In this document: positions 1 to 8,420 of the stretch, piece by piece
How the letters are laid out: every line of letters starts with the position of its first letter
Numbering within the stretch: the first letter of the stretch is position 1
Assembly: GCF_007860075.1 (NCBI RefSeq)
Contig: NZ_SJPP01000001.1
Coordinates: 2,025,980-2,089,979, forward strand
Origin: Symmachiella macrocystis
Lineage (GTDB): Bacteria; Planctomycetota; Planctomycetia; Planctomycetales; Planctomycetaceae
DNA length: 64,000 bases
Direction: 5' to 3'
Position numbers and translations under genes: made by a program
The notes under the pieces: model-generated
Database searches by the model: none
What the model was told of the DNA's origin: nothing
What the model saw: only the letters and a program-made list of their open reading frames with translations

Positions 1-682
1 GTAGCAGAACGAACAGCCTTTGGAGCATTTGTTCGTGAGTTCAATCGAAATCCGTTCGAACATTTCTGTCACGCCCTATGCTTGAACCGCACCTGCACCA
101 ACAAATCATTCAACGCTGCACCGGCTGATGGACGCCGAAAATTGCAGCCGCACGTCCCCAGTTGATCGTCTCGTCATCCATTGCACGCCGTTTAGCCACG
201 TTCTCCCCCCATCTGCGTCGGAGATCCCACCATATCATCCCCAAGCCCCACCGGCAAAAATCGCACGGTGTTCTCGTATCGATAAATCACCCAGATCAGC
301 CGCAGGATGTCGAGTCGTGGTGATTGATAAGAGCACGTGGTCACTTTATCGAACTTGCAGGAATGCGAATCGTTCTCTGGCCGGCAGTTCTCAGCGGAAT
401 CACGACTACCGAGACATCAGGTTACCATGCCCCTGACACCAAATCTGCCCCAACGGTTCGTTCTTCAATCGTCCCCAAGACGAGCATGGCGAACTTTTCC
501 TGCGAACCGGTGTCCCTCGAACTATTCCCAAAACAACAAGAAAGGCTGCTTTTGACGGCGTAAACCGGCACCACTCCTTTTAGGAACTAAATTGATCCTA
601 GCACTCACGGGACAGGTACTCAGTGCGGTTTTGTTGTATACCATAGGTGATGCATACCGACTCCTGACTTGAGGTTTTGAAA
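1..682. other. Left edge, no gene recognised
   Basis: I see no convincing gene here. The open frames on both strands have no ribosome binding site and no family resemblance, and the long minus-strand frame running into this area is antisense to the ADP-ribosylglycohydrolase gene. The last 20 bases hold the GAGG ribosome binding site of that gene. A promoter is probably present but none stands out. Confidence 0.5.
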
Positions 683-1576
683 ATGTCAAACGATCGATGG
701 GACAGAGCGTGCTTGTCACTGGACGGACTTTCGATTGGGGACGCATTTGGCCAGCAATTCTTCTCGCCACATGTTGCCGCCGAGGCGAATCGCCACAACC
801 CACCAGCACCACCGTGGAACTACACGGACGACACGGAAATGGCACTTGCCCTGATGGAAACACTCCGTGAGTGCAAATGCGTTGATCAAGATTTTCTTGC
901 GCAGCGATTCGCTGAACGATTTCAATCGGAACCAAATCGTGGATACGGAGCCGGTGCTCGACATTTGCTGGAGAATGTTGCGCAAGGCGAAAGCTGGAAG
1001 ACGCTGAGCCAACAGATGTTTGGGGGAAGCGGCTCTTATGGAAACGGTGCGGCGATGCGAGTGTCGCCGCTTGGGGCCTGGTTCGCAGATAATATTGAAA
1101 TGACCATTGAGCAAGCTGCACTCTCGGCGGAAGTGACTCATGCGAACCCGGAGGCTCAGGTCGGTGCGATTGCCATCGCCTTGGCGGCAGGCTGGGCGTG
1201 GCGCTGCCAATCCGAGCCAGCGGAAGCCTTGATTCCTTGGGTCATCTCCAAGATTGATCAAAGCGAAGTTCGTCGCCGCCTGGAATGGACAGCATCCTAT
1301 CCTCTCGATACGTGGGCCTTCACGATTGCCTCGCAAGTTGGCTGCGGGCATGAAATCAGTACTCAGGACACGGTGCCGTTTTGTATTTGGATGGCAGCGG
1401 CATCATTAGATGACTACTGCGAGGCAATGTGGACGGCAGCCCGAGTCGGCGGCGATATGGATACAACATGTGCCATCATCGGCGGAATTATCGCATTGAG
1501 GGTTGGTCCCAGCGGTATACCGGACGATTGGAAAAGAAACCGTGAACCTCTCGGCTGGAACAACAGTCTAATTTGA
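683..1576 (+). CDS. ADP-ribosylglycohydrolase family protein
   Basis: This 297-residue protein matches the ADP-ribosylglycohydrolase (DraG/ARH) family, which removes ADP-ribose from proteins or small acceptors in the cytoplasm using a metal site. Visible family motifs are the N-terminal GLSIGDAFG, a TDDTEMAL motif near residue 50 carrying metal-ligand acidic residues, and a C-terminal GGDMDTTCAIIGG motif that supplies the second metal-binding aspartates and the helix that follows. Length is normal for a single-domain member. I chose the ATG at 683 because GAGG lies eight bases upstream; a TTG six bases earlier is open but has no such spacing. It lies just outside the prophage and ends about 220 bases before the tRNA, so it is host DNA. 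The true substrate cannot be read from sequence. Confidence 0.9.
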   Translation: MSNDRWDRACLSLDGLSIGDAFGQQFFSPHVAAEANRHNPPAPPWNYTDDTEMALALMETLRECKCVDQDFLAQRFAERFQSEPNRGYGAGARHLLENVAQGESWKTLSQQMFGGSGSYGNGAAMRVSPLGAWFADNIEMTIEQAALSAEVTHANPEAQVGAIAIALAAGWAWRCQSEPAEALIPWVISKIDQSEVRRRLEWTASYPLDTWAFTIASQVGCGHEISTQDTVPFCIWMAAASLDDYCEAMWTAARVGGDMDTTCAIIGGIIALRVGPSGIPDDWKRNREPLGWNNSLI

Positions 1577-1794
1577 ACCGTACGCCTGATCTTAACCTCG
1601 AAGGGAGAGAAGCCCCGAGTTGTTGGTGGTCTGCTCACGAGCAATTTGTCACTGGCAATTTGGTGACGATTTCGGTTAAACTCCGAACTTGCTTCAGCCA
1701 GATTTCGATGACGGCAGCTTGGGCGATGTCCGGCAACATCCCCCCGGAACAAACCGCACCATAAGCCCAATCAAATCAAAACGTTACAACACAA

Positions 1795-1871
<77 letters not shown>

Positions 1872-1898
1872 ACAAAAACCACTTAATTCATAGGGCTT

Positions 1899-1925
1899 CC
1901 GCCGCTATTCGAGAGCGGCGGTTTT
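1899..1925 (+). terminator. Intrinsic terminator after tRNA-Lys
   Basis: An eight-base perfect stem (CCGCCGCT / AGCGGCGG) with a seven-base loop is followed by TTTT. It lies inside the prophage, so phage DNA supplies the terminator for the reconstituted tRNA and shields the convergent integrase gene from read-through. Confidence 0.7.
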
Positions 1926-1939
1926 CGTTGGCAGGCGAC

Positions 1940-1955
1940 CAAAAGTAGCTATAGC
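1940..1955. promoter_or_regulatory. Candidate integrase arm-type site, left
   Basis: AAAAGTAGCTATAG lies about 70 bases inside attL. The same AGTAGCTA word occurs in several copies near attR (38941-38988). A word shared by the two prophage ends and flanking the core is what arm-type binding sites of a lambda-type integrase look like. The assignment is inference. Confidence 0.4.
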
Positions 1956-1969
1956 GTTGCGGTAAACAA

Positions 1970-3109
1970 TTATCCCAGCAGTTTGGCAATCGAATCTGAA
2001 GCCATCGACTGCACGCCTTCCAGGACGTGGGCATAGACTTTCAGCAGCGTGCTCGCGTCCTTGTGGCCCATTACGTCAGCAACGATATGAGCGGGAACCC
2101 CCGCCGTCAGTTGCAACGTGGCGTAGGTGTGGCGGATGTGGTGAAAGCCGCGGTATTCAATGCCACAGTCCTTTAGCAGCCTCACCCATACGTAGCGCCG
2201 AAAATTGCTTTTGCGGATCAGCCCCCCCGCAGTGTCCACAAATACCAATTCTTGCAATCCCTCCTTGAGAGAGGCCGCTCGATGCTGATTCATTCTAGCA
2301 ATGATTGAGGCTGGTAACTCGATAGTGCGGCGGCTGGTTGGCGTTTTTAGGCGTTCGGTTAGCTTACGCATTCCACGGGGTTCGATTAACTGCTGCTTCA
2401 CGTCCAATCGGCTCATTTTGAAGTCGATGGAACTCCAAGGCAAACCGAAAATCTCCCCTTGTCGCATCCCGGTCGCAAATGCCAGAAGTACTGCAGACCC
2501 CAGCCTACACCCTTCGGATTCTTTGATAATCGCTCGCATCTGTTGTTGCGTGAACGGGTGGATCTCTTCCGGCTGGTACTGTGGACGTGGCACGCCATCC
2601 ACAGGATTCTTGCCGATCTCCCCCATCGCAACAGCCCGACCAAGTGCCGTTTTCAAAACAGTGTGGGCGTACTGCCGTGTTTTGCCGCCCACCTCGTCGC
2701 GTTTCATCGCTGCCAGCATCGAGAGCACATTTCGAGAGGTCAGGGCGGACAGCTTCAATCGGCCGATGCGGGGGATAATGTGATTCTTGATCGACAAACG
2801 ATAGCTTTCGTAAGTGTTCTCCGCCCTCTCACCCTGGATAACGTCGGACAGCCACAATCTCATGTATTGGGCCACGTTCATCGAATCCGCCGGCAAACCA
2901 ACTCCCGCTGCCAAATCGTGTTGCAACTCGCGAAGAAACACGTTTGCATCGGCTTTCGATTTTGCCACCTTGGACCGCCGCCGCAGTTCGCCGTTAGCGT
3001 CATAGACGGTGATCATCGCCCTCCACTTCGTACCATCCTTGAAAACCGAACCCTCACCGTTTCCGCGTTGCTTTTTTCTTTGTTGCCTTTTTGGCCGTTC
3101 GCTTTTCAT
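1970..3109 (-). CDS. int: Phage integrase, tyrosine recombinase
   Basis: This 379-residue protein catalyses site-specific integration and excision at tRNA-Lys. The N-terminal 50 residues carry a basic stretch and a GNGEGSVFKDGTKWRA segment typical of the arm-binding domain, followed by a core-binding domain. The C-terminal catalytic domain shows Arg in TGMRQGEIFGL, the beta-hairpin Lys in LKTPTSRR, HHIRHTYA, GHKD and the nucleophile Tyr in KVYAHV, so all catalytic residues are present. The ATG at 3109 fits the usual family start; it overlaps the end of the upstream small gene by 56 bases, suggesting translational coupling, and its ribosome binding site is weak. A longer in-frame extension to 3226 lies entirely inside that upstream gene and is unlikely. 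The gene points toward attL, as usual. Confidence 0.95.
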   Translation of the reverse strand: MKSERPKRQQRKKQRGNGEGSVFKDGTKWRAMITVYDANGELRRRSKVAKSKADANVFLRELQHDLAAGVGLPADSMNVAQYMRLWLSDVIQGERAENTYESYRLSIKNHIIPRIGRLKLSALTSRNVLSMLAAMKRDEVGGKTRQYAHTVLKTALGRAVAMGEIGKNPVDGVPRPQYQPEEIHPFTQQQMRAIIKESEGCRLGSAVLLAFATGMRQGEIFGLPWSSIDFKMSRLDVKQQLIEPRGMRKLTERLKTPTSRRTIELPASIIARMNQHRAASLKEGLQELVFVDTAGGLIRKSNFRRYVWVRLLKDCGIEYRGFHHIRHTYATLQLTAGVPAHIVADVMGHKDASTLLKVYAHVLEGVQSMASDSIAKLLG

Positions 3110-3356
3110 TTTTCTTGTCTGCAATAGTGACCATGCCAAGGTGTTTGTAAAGCGTCTGCGCGTCAACCCACTTCTTCCGCCCAGGCGCCCGCATGTACGG
3201 CACGTCGCATTCGTCGAGCCATTCATTGAGGCAGGTCACGGACACCTCAAATTTGTCGGCCCAGTAATCCTCGCAATAAGTTCCCGAATCGGGCAATTTT
3301 TTGTTGTCTGGTCGAAACAGCCTGTCGCAATTCGACTCCCATTGCATAAAATCCAT
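3054..3356 (-). CDS. Small basic HTH-like protein, Xis candidate
   Basis: A 100-residue protein that overlaps the start of the integrase gene. The start is set by GGAGGG five bases before the ATG at 3356. The central part (about residues 30-70) reads as a short winged-helix or MerR-like DNA-binding fold, with VSVTCLNEWLDECDVP followed by KKWVDAQTLYKHL. The last 25 residues are a Lys/Arg/Ala-rich tail resembling histone H1-like nucleic-acid-binding tails. Position and size fit a recombination directionality factor (excisionase) or a regulator of int, but no family could be named with certainty, so the role is inference from context. Confidence 0.65.
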   Translation of the reverse strand: MDFMQWESNCDRLFRPDNKKLPDSGTYCEDYWADKFEVSVTCLNEWLDECDVPYMRAPGRKKWVDAQTLYKHLGMVTIADKKNEKRTAKKATKKKATRKR

Positions 3357-3525
3357 AACGCCCTCCGTGCTGGTGAAGGGCAGCGGGTGTCCAGGTCTCA
3401 AACTAAACCCCGTTGCCGTGGTAACACAAACTTCCCGGCACGGAGTTTTTGCTTGACATGGCGCAACCTCATCGTTTAGGTTGGGCGCATACAAACAACC
3501 TCGCTCATGCCGGGTTTCTGAATCA

Positions 3526-3567
3526 AGCCGTTGCTTTGGTCGCCAAACTTTCAGCAACGGCTTTTTT
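3526..3567 (+). terminator. Rightward intrinsic terminator
   Basis: A perfect ten-base stem (AGCCGTTGCT / AGCAACGGCT) with a 17-base loop is followed by six T on the plus strand. It would stop transcripts entering from the tRNA side or antisense transcripts over int. No plus-strand gene directly upstream was recognised. Confidence 0.55.
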
Positions 3568-3863
3568 CGTGCGCTACACGAATGAACCCAAAGCGCAGAG
3601 AGCCTAAGGCGGGGGCCGGGGATTTTGGCAGCGGGGGACATCGCACTCGCGGTCCGGTGACGCGGATTGTCGCGGTTGCGAAGCGGAGGAAAGATACAAC
3701 GAACGGCGCAAGCTGTAACGCCGATGAACGCTCATAGCCACAACCTTGTTAACGCAAGGGGACTGGTTAGGGACGTCGTCGGTGTTAGCGCACCACGGCG
3801 TCCCGCTTTTTTTGAATGGCTCACGATACCCAGCGTTGATATCAACTGTCAACTGCGTTCGGC

Positions 3864-4037
3864 TCAATCGAGGTGCTCGTTCCGCGCTCGTTGCTTCGTG
3901 AGTACCTCCGCCTCCGCAATGCTCCGCTCGTTCGCTTCGACGTGCTCGCGCCAAACCCCCGGGTCTTCGGTCTTCACCTTTTCGAGCCACTCTTGATACC
4001 GCGGTGTCTTGATGAGTTCGATGTCTAGCAGCTTCAT
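3864..4037 (-). CDS. Small charged helical protein
   Basis: A 57-residue hydrophilic protein starting MKLLDIELIKTPRYQEW and rich in Glu, Lys and Arg, predicted by eye to be almost entirely helical and possibly a coiled coil. The ATG at 4037 is chosen because a GGAAGGAA ribosome binding site lies eight bases upstream; a longer frame to 4091 has none. There is no recognisable family. It lies in the prophage left arm between the Xis-like gene and a small membrane protein, all in the same direction. Confidence 0.55.
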   Translation of the reverse strand: MKLLDIELIKTPRYQEWLEKVKTEDPGVWREHVEANERSIAEAEVLTKQRARNEHLD

Positions 4038-4577
4038 ACCCTGTGTTCCTTCCGCGGGGAATCTCACGCGCGGGCCGTTGTGCTGTTGCACTGCCCTTCA
4101 CCTTTAACGGATGGGTTGCGCACAGAGAGACATAAGTCTTGGAGAAAGACAAGAAGCGCAGGGGGAGAATACGAGGCGGGCGGCAACCCATATAGGTTAC
4201 CGCCCGCGCGCCTGGCGAGCAAAGCAGGCATAACACACTTGTGTTCATGCTCGCCCAGATCAAATTTCTTGAGCTTGAGCAGCTGGCAGAAAATGGGCGC
4301 AGACTACTCCCATAATGGGAATCAGGATTGGGGCGCAAAAACGACACGGAATTCGAGATATTTATGAGAATTGTGGAAAATTCTCCTCGAATGTGCTCAG
4401 CGGTTGCGCGCGGGCAAATGGAAGAGAATGGCCAAAACGGAAAGTGTCTCAAGGATGGAGCTACTCAGCCGAGACAGCAAATTGGCTTGCTGCAAGTCGC
4501 CGGCGACTTACGTGCGTCGAACACGGCCTCTGACTTGGCCCAGAGGTAGCCCCGGCGATTGCCGGATAAATTCAACT
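4038..4577. other. 540-bp stretch without a clear gene
   Basis: Several short overlapping plus-strand frames are open here but none has a ribosome binding site with a plausible protein, and their translations look random. The stretch contains GC-rich palindromic patches around 4200. It may carry regulatory sequence for the small minus-strand genes on either side; I see nothing I can name. Confidence 0.4.
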
Positions 4578-4793
4578 TCAGCCTTCCTTCGCAGCTTCCC
4601 GCCACTTCATCAACGCCACGCTAAACCGCCACGTCAGCACAACGTTCAGCGGCAGCAATCCCCACAATTCGCGGTTAAAGATCAGCACGAGCCAAGTCAC
4701 TTGGTTCACGAGACCAACGGCCCAGCCCTGCCACTTGTGGCGCGCGATCATTTCCATGCTAATCAGTGTCAGGAAGCCGGCGATCCAATCCAT
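4578..4793 (-). CDS. Small two-helix membrane protein
   Basis: A 71-residue protein with two hydrophobic segments (about residues 3-20 and 27-55), a Trp-rich middle (KWQGWAVGLVNQ, then TWLVL) and a C-terminal motif ending in a basic ALMKWREAAK. Short inner-membrane proteins with this GW..GL.NQ pattern and a terminal Arg/Lys-Trp motif are common in phages, without an agreed function. The ATG at 4793 has only a weak GGAAAA upstream. Possible roles are superinfection exclusion or a holin-like activity; neither can be shown. Confidence 0.6.
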   Translation of the reverse strand: MDWIAGFLTLISMEMIARHKWQGWAVGLVNQVTWLVLIFNRELWGLLPLNVVLTWRFSVALMKWREAAKEG

Positions 4794-4822
4794 GAGTTGT
4801 TTTCCGTTTTTGCGGTGACGAT

Positions 4823-5050
4823 CTAACGAACGGTACCAAGGTACTCCAGCACAGGCCGCACAGGAAGCACGCGCACGGACCGCGGCACATTCGGGTCAAA
4901 TCGTACGCGACCACGGTTCTGGAGTCGCCACAGTTCATCCCAGACGCTTTTCGGCTGCATGACACACGCCTGTGAAATCTCGCCAACCGTTGGCGGAACT
5001 CCGTGGATGTTGTGGAATCGGCGAATGAATCTGATGATGCGTTTGGACAT
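4823..5050 (-). CDS. LexA-like winged-helix protein, repressor candidate
   Basis: A 75-residue protein resembling only the N-terminal DNA-binding domain of LexA: KRIIRFIRRFHNIHGVPPTV matches the first helix and the turn into the GxPPTxxEI motif, and GEISQACVMQPKSVWDEL is the helix-turn-helix. It then ends in a short wing without any S24 peptidase domain. The start at 5050 is well supported by AGGAGA six bases upstream. A phage repressor of this kind could bind DNA but could not be self-cleaved during the SOS response, so induction would need another route. It has its own upstream region with a possible promoter and inverted arms, as expected for an autoregulated lysogeny gene. The role as the prophage repressor is inference. 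Confidence 0.7.
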   Translation of the reverse strand: MSKRIIRFIRRFHNIHGVPPTVGEISQACVMQPKSVWDELWRLQNRGRVRFDPNVPRSVRVLPVRPVLEYLGTVR

Positions 5051-5182
5051 GGTTGGTCTCCTGTAGGTAGGCGCAGCGGTTGCGCGGAAACGGGACATTG
5101 AGGAAAAGAATCGACTTCGCTTTGAGAGCAAATCGCGATCACCTACAGCGGATCGCAAAGCGGCCGGGCCTGCCGGATCAGT

Positions 5183-5232
5183 GGTTGACGAGACTGTGCA
5201 TATCTGAACACAAGTACACATATGTTTCAAGC
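5183..5232 (-). promoter_or_regulatory. Possible promoter/operator for the LexA-like gene
   Basis: On the minus strand TTGAAA is followed after 18 bases by CAGATAT, close to a sigma-70 arrangement reading toward the LexA-like gene. The interval contains imperfect inverted arms (TGAACA and TGTTTCA on the plus strand) around 5205-5229, resembling a LexA-type GAAC/GTTC box with abnormal spacing. The evidence is weak. Confidence 0.3.
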
Positions 5233-5299
5233 GCAAAATCGGAAAAGTTTATCAGGGTTTTTCCGGTGGATACCTGGTTAAACTCACATCGCACCAACG

Positions 5300-5331
5300 A
5301 AAAAACCGCCCGCAAAGTGAATTGCAGGCGG
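5300..5331 (-). terminator. Terminator of the SDH-type protease gene
   Basis: On the minus strand a ten-base stem (CCGCCTGCAA with TTGCGGGCGG, one G-U pair) is followed by TTTTTT. It lies about 60 bases after the protease stop codon and ends that transcript. Confidence 0.8.
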
Positions 5332-5388
5332 TAATAAATATATTTGAGATTTGGGATCTATTAAAAGTAACTTCGTAGCGACCGGAAC

Positions 5389-6444
5389 TTATTCCTGCGT
5401 AGACCCCTCGGACCCAGAAGTCGTTTCAGGCGCTTGAGTTGCTCTCTCTGCTTCGCCTTCTTGTGTTCGACTTCCGTGCTCATCTCGTTCTGTTGTTCCT
5501 GGTTCGCCGCCACTGTTTTGCGGGTCTCCATTGTGATGCTCACTCCAATATTGGGTTTGTGTTTCGATTGGAATACTACTCAAAACATCGGATAAATCAA
5601 GCAACTCTATTACAGAATCCGATTCATCGTCGAATAGACCCTCGATTAGCACAGGAGATAAAAGCTTGACAAATCGAGATTCTATTGTATTTGGGGATCG
5701 CAAATTCCGGAATATGTCTTTTGCTTCAGTGCGATCGATCACGAAGTTGTGAGAGGGATATTCGGAGATAAGTCGTTTTACTCCTCGCGACCGAATCAGG
5801 CTCTTGCCTTTCGAGAGGCGTTCCCCGTACTCCTTGGCGACCCTCATTGCCCTCTCGTGTTCACCGAGGACCATGGGGTCCAGTTTGCCAAAGATAGGCT
5901 GGTACAGCCCCGCAACAAGCCCACCAGACACGGTTGCGGCCGTGTCACTGGCAATTCCTGTTTGTTGACGCAAGTGCAAGAAGATTTTTTCAAATGAGCG
6001 GGATGCCTCATTGCAAAGAGTTTCCAGTGATTGCGAATGCGTTAGGCCGGAAGTCCGTTCCACAACGTCTCGATGCAAGATCTGGGCGTCAAGAGGCCCA
6101 AATTCTGCATCGTCAGACATAATGATCTCGTCCGCTCCAATAGCCACGAGCGTGCCTGCCGACTTACAAAAACTCGGCACAAAGACCGTCACGTGTCCGG
6201 CCTTGTAGCATTCCTGTAGGCATCGAGCTATCCTGAAAGCGCAGTCCGCCACTCCGCCAAAGGTGCTTAACACCAGTATGACATTTGTGCGACATTCGTT
6301 TCCTCGGACAACCTCATTAAGCTGTATGGATTCGGAAGGTAAGACTGGTCCCGAGTACAACACAATGTCCGTGTCGAGTTTCTCGGTGATCTGCTGCCAA
6401 AGCACAGCAATTTCATCGATACCCGACAACTGCTGTTTACCCAT
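5389..6444 (-). CDS. SDH-type serine protease, ClpP/crotonase fold
   Basis: This 351-residue protein resembles the serine dehydrogenase proteinase family (SDH_protease), relatives of SppA and ClpP. The family signature is clear: VILVLSTFGGVADCA (residues 55-69, oxyanion-forming GG), PSFCKSAGTLVAIGADEI (residues 90-107, with candidate nucleophile Ser95) and EFGPLDAQI (residues 114-122, the usual LGPlDpQ motif). The last 45 residues are a polar, Gly/Ser/Thr/Glu-rich disordered tail. The start at 6444 has AAGGAA at good spacing; an upstream extension lacks one. It is a monocistronic unit between two minus-strand terminators in the prophage accessory zone, next to a membrane-GAF gene and a 55-residue gene. 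Phage structural or replication roles for this family are not known to me, so cargo such as defence or exclusion is an inference. Confidence 0.85.
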   Translation of the reverse strand: MGKQQLSGIDEIAVLWQQITEKLDTDIVLYSGPVLPSESIQLNEVVRGNECRTNVILVLSTFGGVADCAFRIARCLQECYKAGHVTVFVPSFCKSAGTLVAIGADEIIMSDDAEFGPLDAQILHRDVVERTSGLTHSQSLETLCNEASRSFEKIFLHLRQQTGIASDTAATVSGGLVAGLYQPIFGKLDPMVLGEHERAMRVAKEYGERLSKGKSLIRSRGVKRLISEYPSHNFVIDRTEAKDIFRNLRSPNTIESRFVKLLSPVLIEGLFDDESDSVIELLDLSDVLSSIPIETQTQYWSEHHNGDPQNSGGEPGTTERDEHGSRTQEGEAERATQAPETTSGSEGSTQE

Positions 6445-6639
6445 CTCGATTTCCTTCCCGCTCCAACTTAGCCCTGGCTGCCCATCGCACATTCCCCGAC
6501 CGCCATTCTTTGCCGAAACCACCTACTTCGGGATTTCGCGGGCAACCCCCCCAACCTAACCGCTCCTGCACTGAAATTCAACACGTTGCCGTAATGGTGA
6601 AGCCTTACCCGCCTACCCCGGTAGGTTTTTCATGCGCAT

Positions 6640-6668
6640 AAAAAACCGTCGGCGCATTACGCCAACGG
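6640..6668 (-). terminator. Terminator after the 55-residue gene
   Basis: The minus-strand hairpin CCGTTGGCG - TAATG - CGCCGACGG is followed by TTTTTT. It separates the GAF/55-residue transcript from the protease gene. Its sequence is nearly the same as the terminator of the PEP-CTERM moron at 32171-32199. Confidence 0.8.
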
Positions 6669-6695
6669 CTAGAATTTTGTCAACAATTCGACCTA

Positions 6696-6863
6696 CTACT
6701 TGCCTTTTTTGCCTTCGAGGCTTCGCTGGATCGCGGCCTTTATCTGAGAAGGGATTTCACAGGATTCAGTGACCGTAGTCGCCGTCTCTGTGACTGTGGC
6801 AACAATTGAATGTATCGATGGTTGATTGTTTTGGCTGGTCTGTTTTTCTTGTTCGTTTGACAT
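6696..6863 (-). CDS. Small Thr/Ser/Gln-rich protein, 55 residues
   Basis: A 55-residue open frame with a good GGGAG ribosome binding site seven bases before its ATG. The N-terminal 30 residues are polar (MSNEQEKQTSQNNQPS, then a Thr/Val-rich VATVTETATTVTES) and the C-terminus is a basic helix ending LEGKKGK. No family is recognised. It lies 55 bases downstream of the membrane-GAF gene and is followed directly by a terminator, so the two probably form one transcript. It could be a small partner, inhibitor or antitoxin of its neighbours; there is no direct evidence for any of these. Confidence 0.65.
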   Translation of the reverse strand: MSNEQEKQTSQNNQPSIHSIVATVTETATTVTESCEIPSQIKAAIQRSLEGKKGK

Positions 6864-6918
6864 TTGAATTCTCCCGTTTGGTTTTTTTAATCACCTTGGA
6901 TGTCAAATCCCGCCTTCA

Positions 6919-7635
6919 TTAACGATAGCGGCGTCTTGTGAACTCGGCAATGCCCATGCTCGCACTCATGATGGCTTTTCTTCGATTTGAGTTGCTATTC
7001 CCGAAAAACCCCCTACTACGTGTATCGAGAAATAACACCGCCTCAACAGGGTCTCCTATTGGCATGGCTGCCCAGGATTCTCGGTCCGGTTTCATCCGTT
7101 CTGCCTCTGATCGAGAAAAACCAAAATTCTTGACCATGTCGTCCAGGTGAGCCCTCTGATCGACTTCTTTCCTGTTCGACACTTGGAATTGTCCGGTGCG
7201 TATCGCTTTCCCCGTGATTCCAGCACGGACTGAGATCCTCCTACCAACCTTATTCGAGCAATTGGTGCCACAGTATTCGGTAAGTTGAACCAACTCCTTT
7301 TTTTCAATCCGGTGGATACACAATCTCAATTCAATATTCTCGTCAACATCGTCTCCTAACAATACTGCTCGCAGGGTTTCAAGGCAGCCTTCAAGGGGGT
7401 GAATCGAGTGTTTCTCCTCTTCCGTTACGTGTTTCGCGATATGTTTAGATATCGTTGAAACAAAGACAACGACTGCAGCTGCTATCAACCAATATGCAGA
7501 AATGCGTTCATCCTTCCAAAGCTTGGACGCTCCTGCAATAGCGGCGACGGTTGCACCGACAGTAATTGGAATGTCATAAGTTAAAGATGATGTAAAAATA
7601 CGTTTCTTCAAACTTCGGTGATACGGGATGGGCAT
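6919..7635 (-). CDS. Membrane-anchored GAF-domain protein
   Basis: This 238-residue protein has two hydrophobic segments near the N-terminus (about residues 20-38 and 46-63) and then a cytoplasmic domain of about 170 residues resembling a GAF sensor fold. The clue is the central stretch RAGITGKAIRTGQ, a typical GAF GitG.v..tgep segment, followed much later by a hydrophobic AVLFLDTRSRGFF strand. No output domain such as a kinase or cyclase is visible. It is the first gene of a short minus-strand transcript with the 55-residue gene. Membrane-sensor architecture beside a ClpP-fold protease in a prophage accessory region suggests a sensing/effector pair, which is inference only. The GAF call itself is moderate because the fold is short of strong motifs. 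Confidence 0.6.
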   Translation of the reverse strand: MPIPYHRSLKKRIFTSSLTYDIPITVGATVAAIAGASKLWKDERISAYWLIAAAVVVFVSTISKHIAKHVTEEEKHSIHPLEGCLETLRAVLLGDDVDENIELRLCIHRIEKKELVQLTEYCGTNCSNKVGRRISVRAGITGKAIRTGQFQVSNRKEVDQRAHLDDMVKNFGFSRSEAERMKPDRESWAAMPIGDPVEAVLFLDTRSRGFFGNSNSNRRKAIMSASMGIAEFTRRRYR

Positions 7636-7710
7636 TTCTTATATTCTTTAAGTTTGATGCAAATCGTCAGGCTCAATTATCATCCTACCCTTGTGTGCTA
7701 AGCATAGCCA

Positions 7711-7932
7711 TCACCGCACCTCGCACCACCAGGCAGCGTAACCGTCTACAGACTCTCGAACCGTTTTCGACCGGTCACAAGCCCACCACAGCGGCGCGTA
7801 AGTAACTTCGATCGTCGTGCGGATTGATTCCGGTGTGCTGCTGAATGCCCAGGCTTGATACGCAGGCCCGTAGGCTGTGAGGTACAGCACGAGCACGGCA
7901 ACAGCGAGGATGATGGTGGTCCGTGTTTTCAT
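7711..7932 (-). CDS. Small membrane protein, family copy A
   Basis: A 73-residue protein with a basic start (MKTRT), one long hydrophobic segment (about residues 6-24) and a conserved exported-looking part with YGPAYQAWAF and the end VDGYAAWWCEVR. It is closely related along its full length to copy B at 8967-9188, and its N-terminus to copy C at 9646-9750. Conservation of the C-terminal half, including two Cys and several Trp, argues that this soluble part has a function. The ATG at 7932 is chosen by the alignment of the three copies; its ribosome binding site is weak. Function unknown. Confidence 0.7.
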   Translation of the reverse strand: MKTRTTIILAVAVLVLYLTAYGPAYQAWAFSSTPESIRTTIEVTYAPLWWACDRSKTVRESVDGYAAWWCEVR

Positions 7933-8420
7933 CCCGACATCATATCGCGGCTGCAGTTCGTGGTCAAAATATGACCCTGGCACTCTCGGCAGTGTCCCAG
8001 TTTGAAATGCTTTTATGAAGCAAGTAGGTGACGAATCGATGGCGCACGTGGCCTAAAAAGTTCTGCACGTTGGAGAAAGGACGCTTCCTGAAGTAGTTTT
8101 CGCAGAGATCAAATCCTGGAGATCGACAGACGAAACATCAGAGGCACGGCGTGGTTACGTTAGCGTCGATTGCTTAAACGATCCGAGTTCGGATGTTGGT
8201 GGGTGATTTGTACGCGTGCTACCTCAAGGCGGAAAGAAAACCAAGGAAAAGAACTGGCCTGACAAGACTTGGCAGAAAAAATATTGTGCTCTATTTAGAC
8301 AAAACCGCAAGCAGGCGGGATCATGCTAATTGGAACCCAAAGCTGTTGAACATAATACCGGCAACAAATTCCAATTCTAGAACAACACTCCCAGTGCTCA
8401 TTTTTCAGGAGTGATCCCAG
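7933..8420. other. 488-bp stretch without a clear gene
   Basis: No frame here has both a ribosome binding site and plausible protein content. The final bases contain the AGGAG site of the plus-strand gene that follows, so its promoter should lie in this stretch. Confidence 0.4.

Noticed and set aside
522-1121. 199-residue minus-strand frame
   Set aside because: Antisense to the ADP-ribosylglycohydrolase gene, which has clear family motifs.
3110-3226. Longer integrase start
   Set aside because: The extension lies wholly within the Xis-like gene in another frame and lacks the family N-terminal pattern.
6613-6635. Plus-strand hairpin CCTAC-CCCG-GTAGG with T run
   Set aside because: The stem has only five pairs and no plus-strand gene ends here; too weak to list as a terminator.
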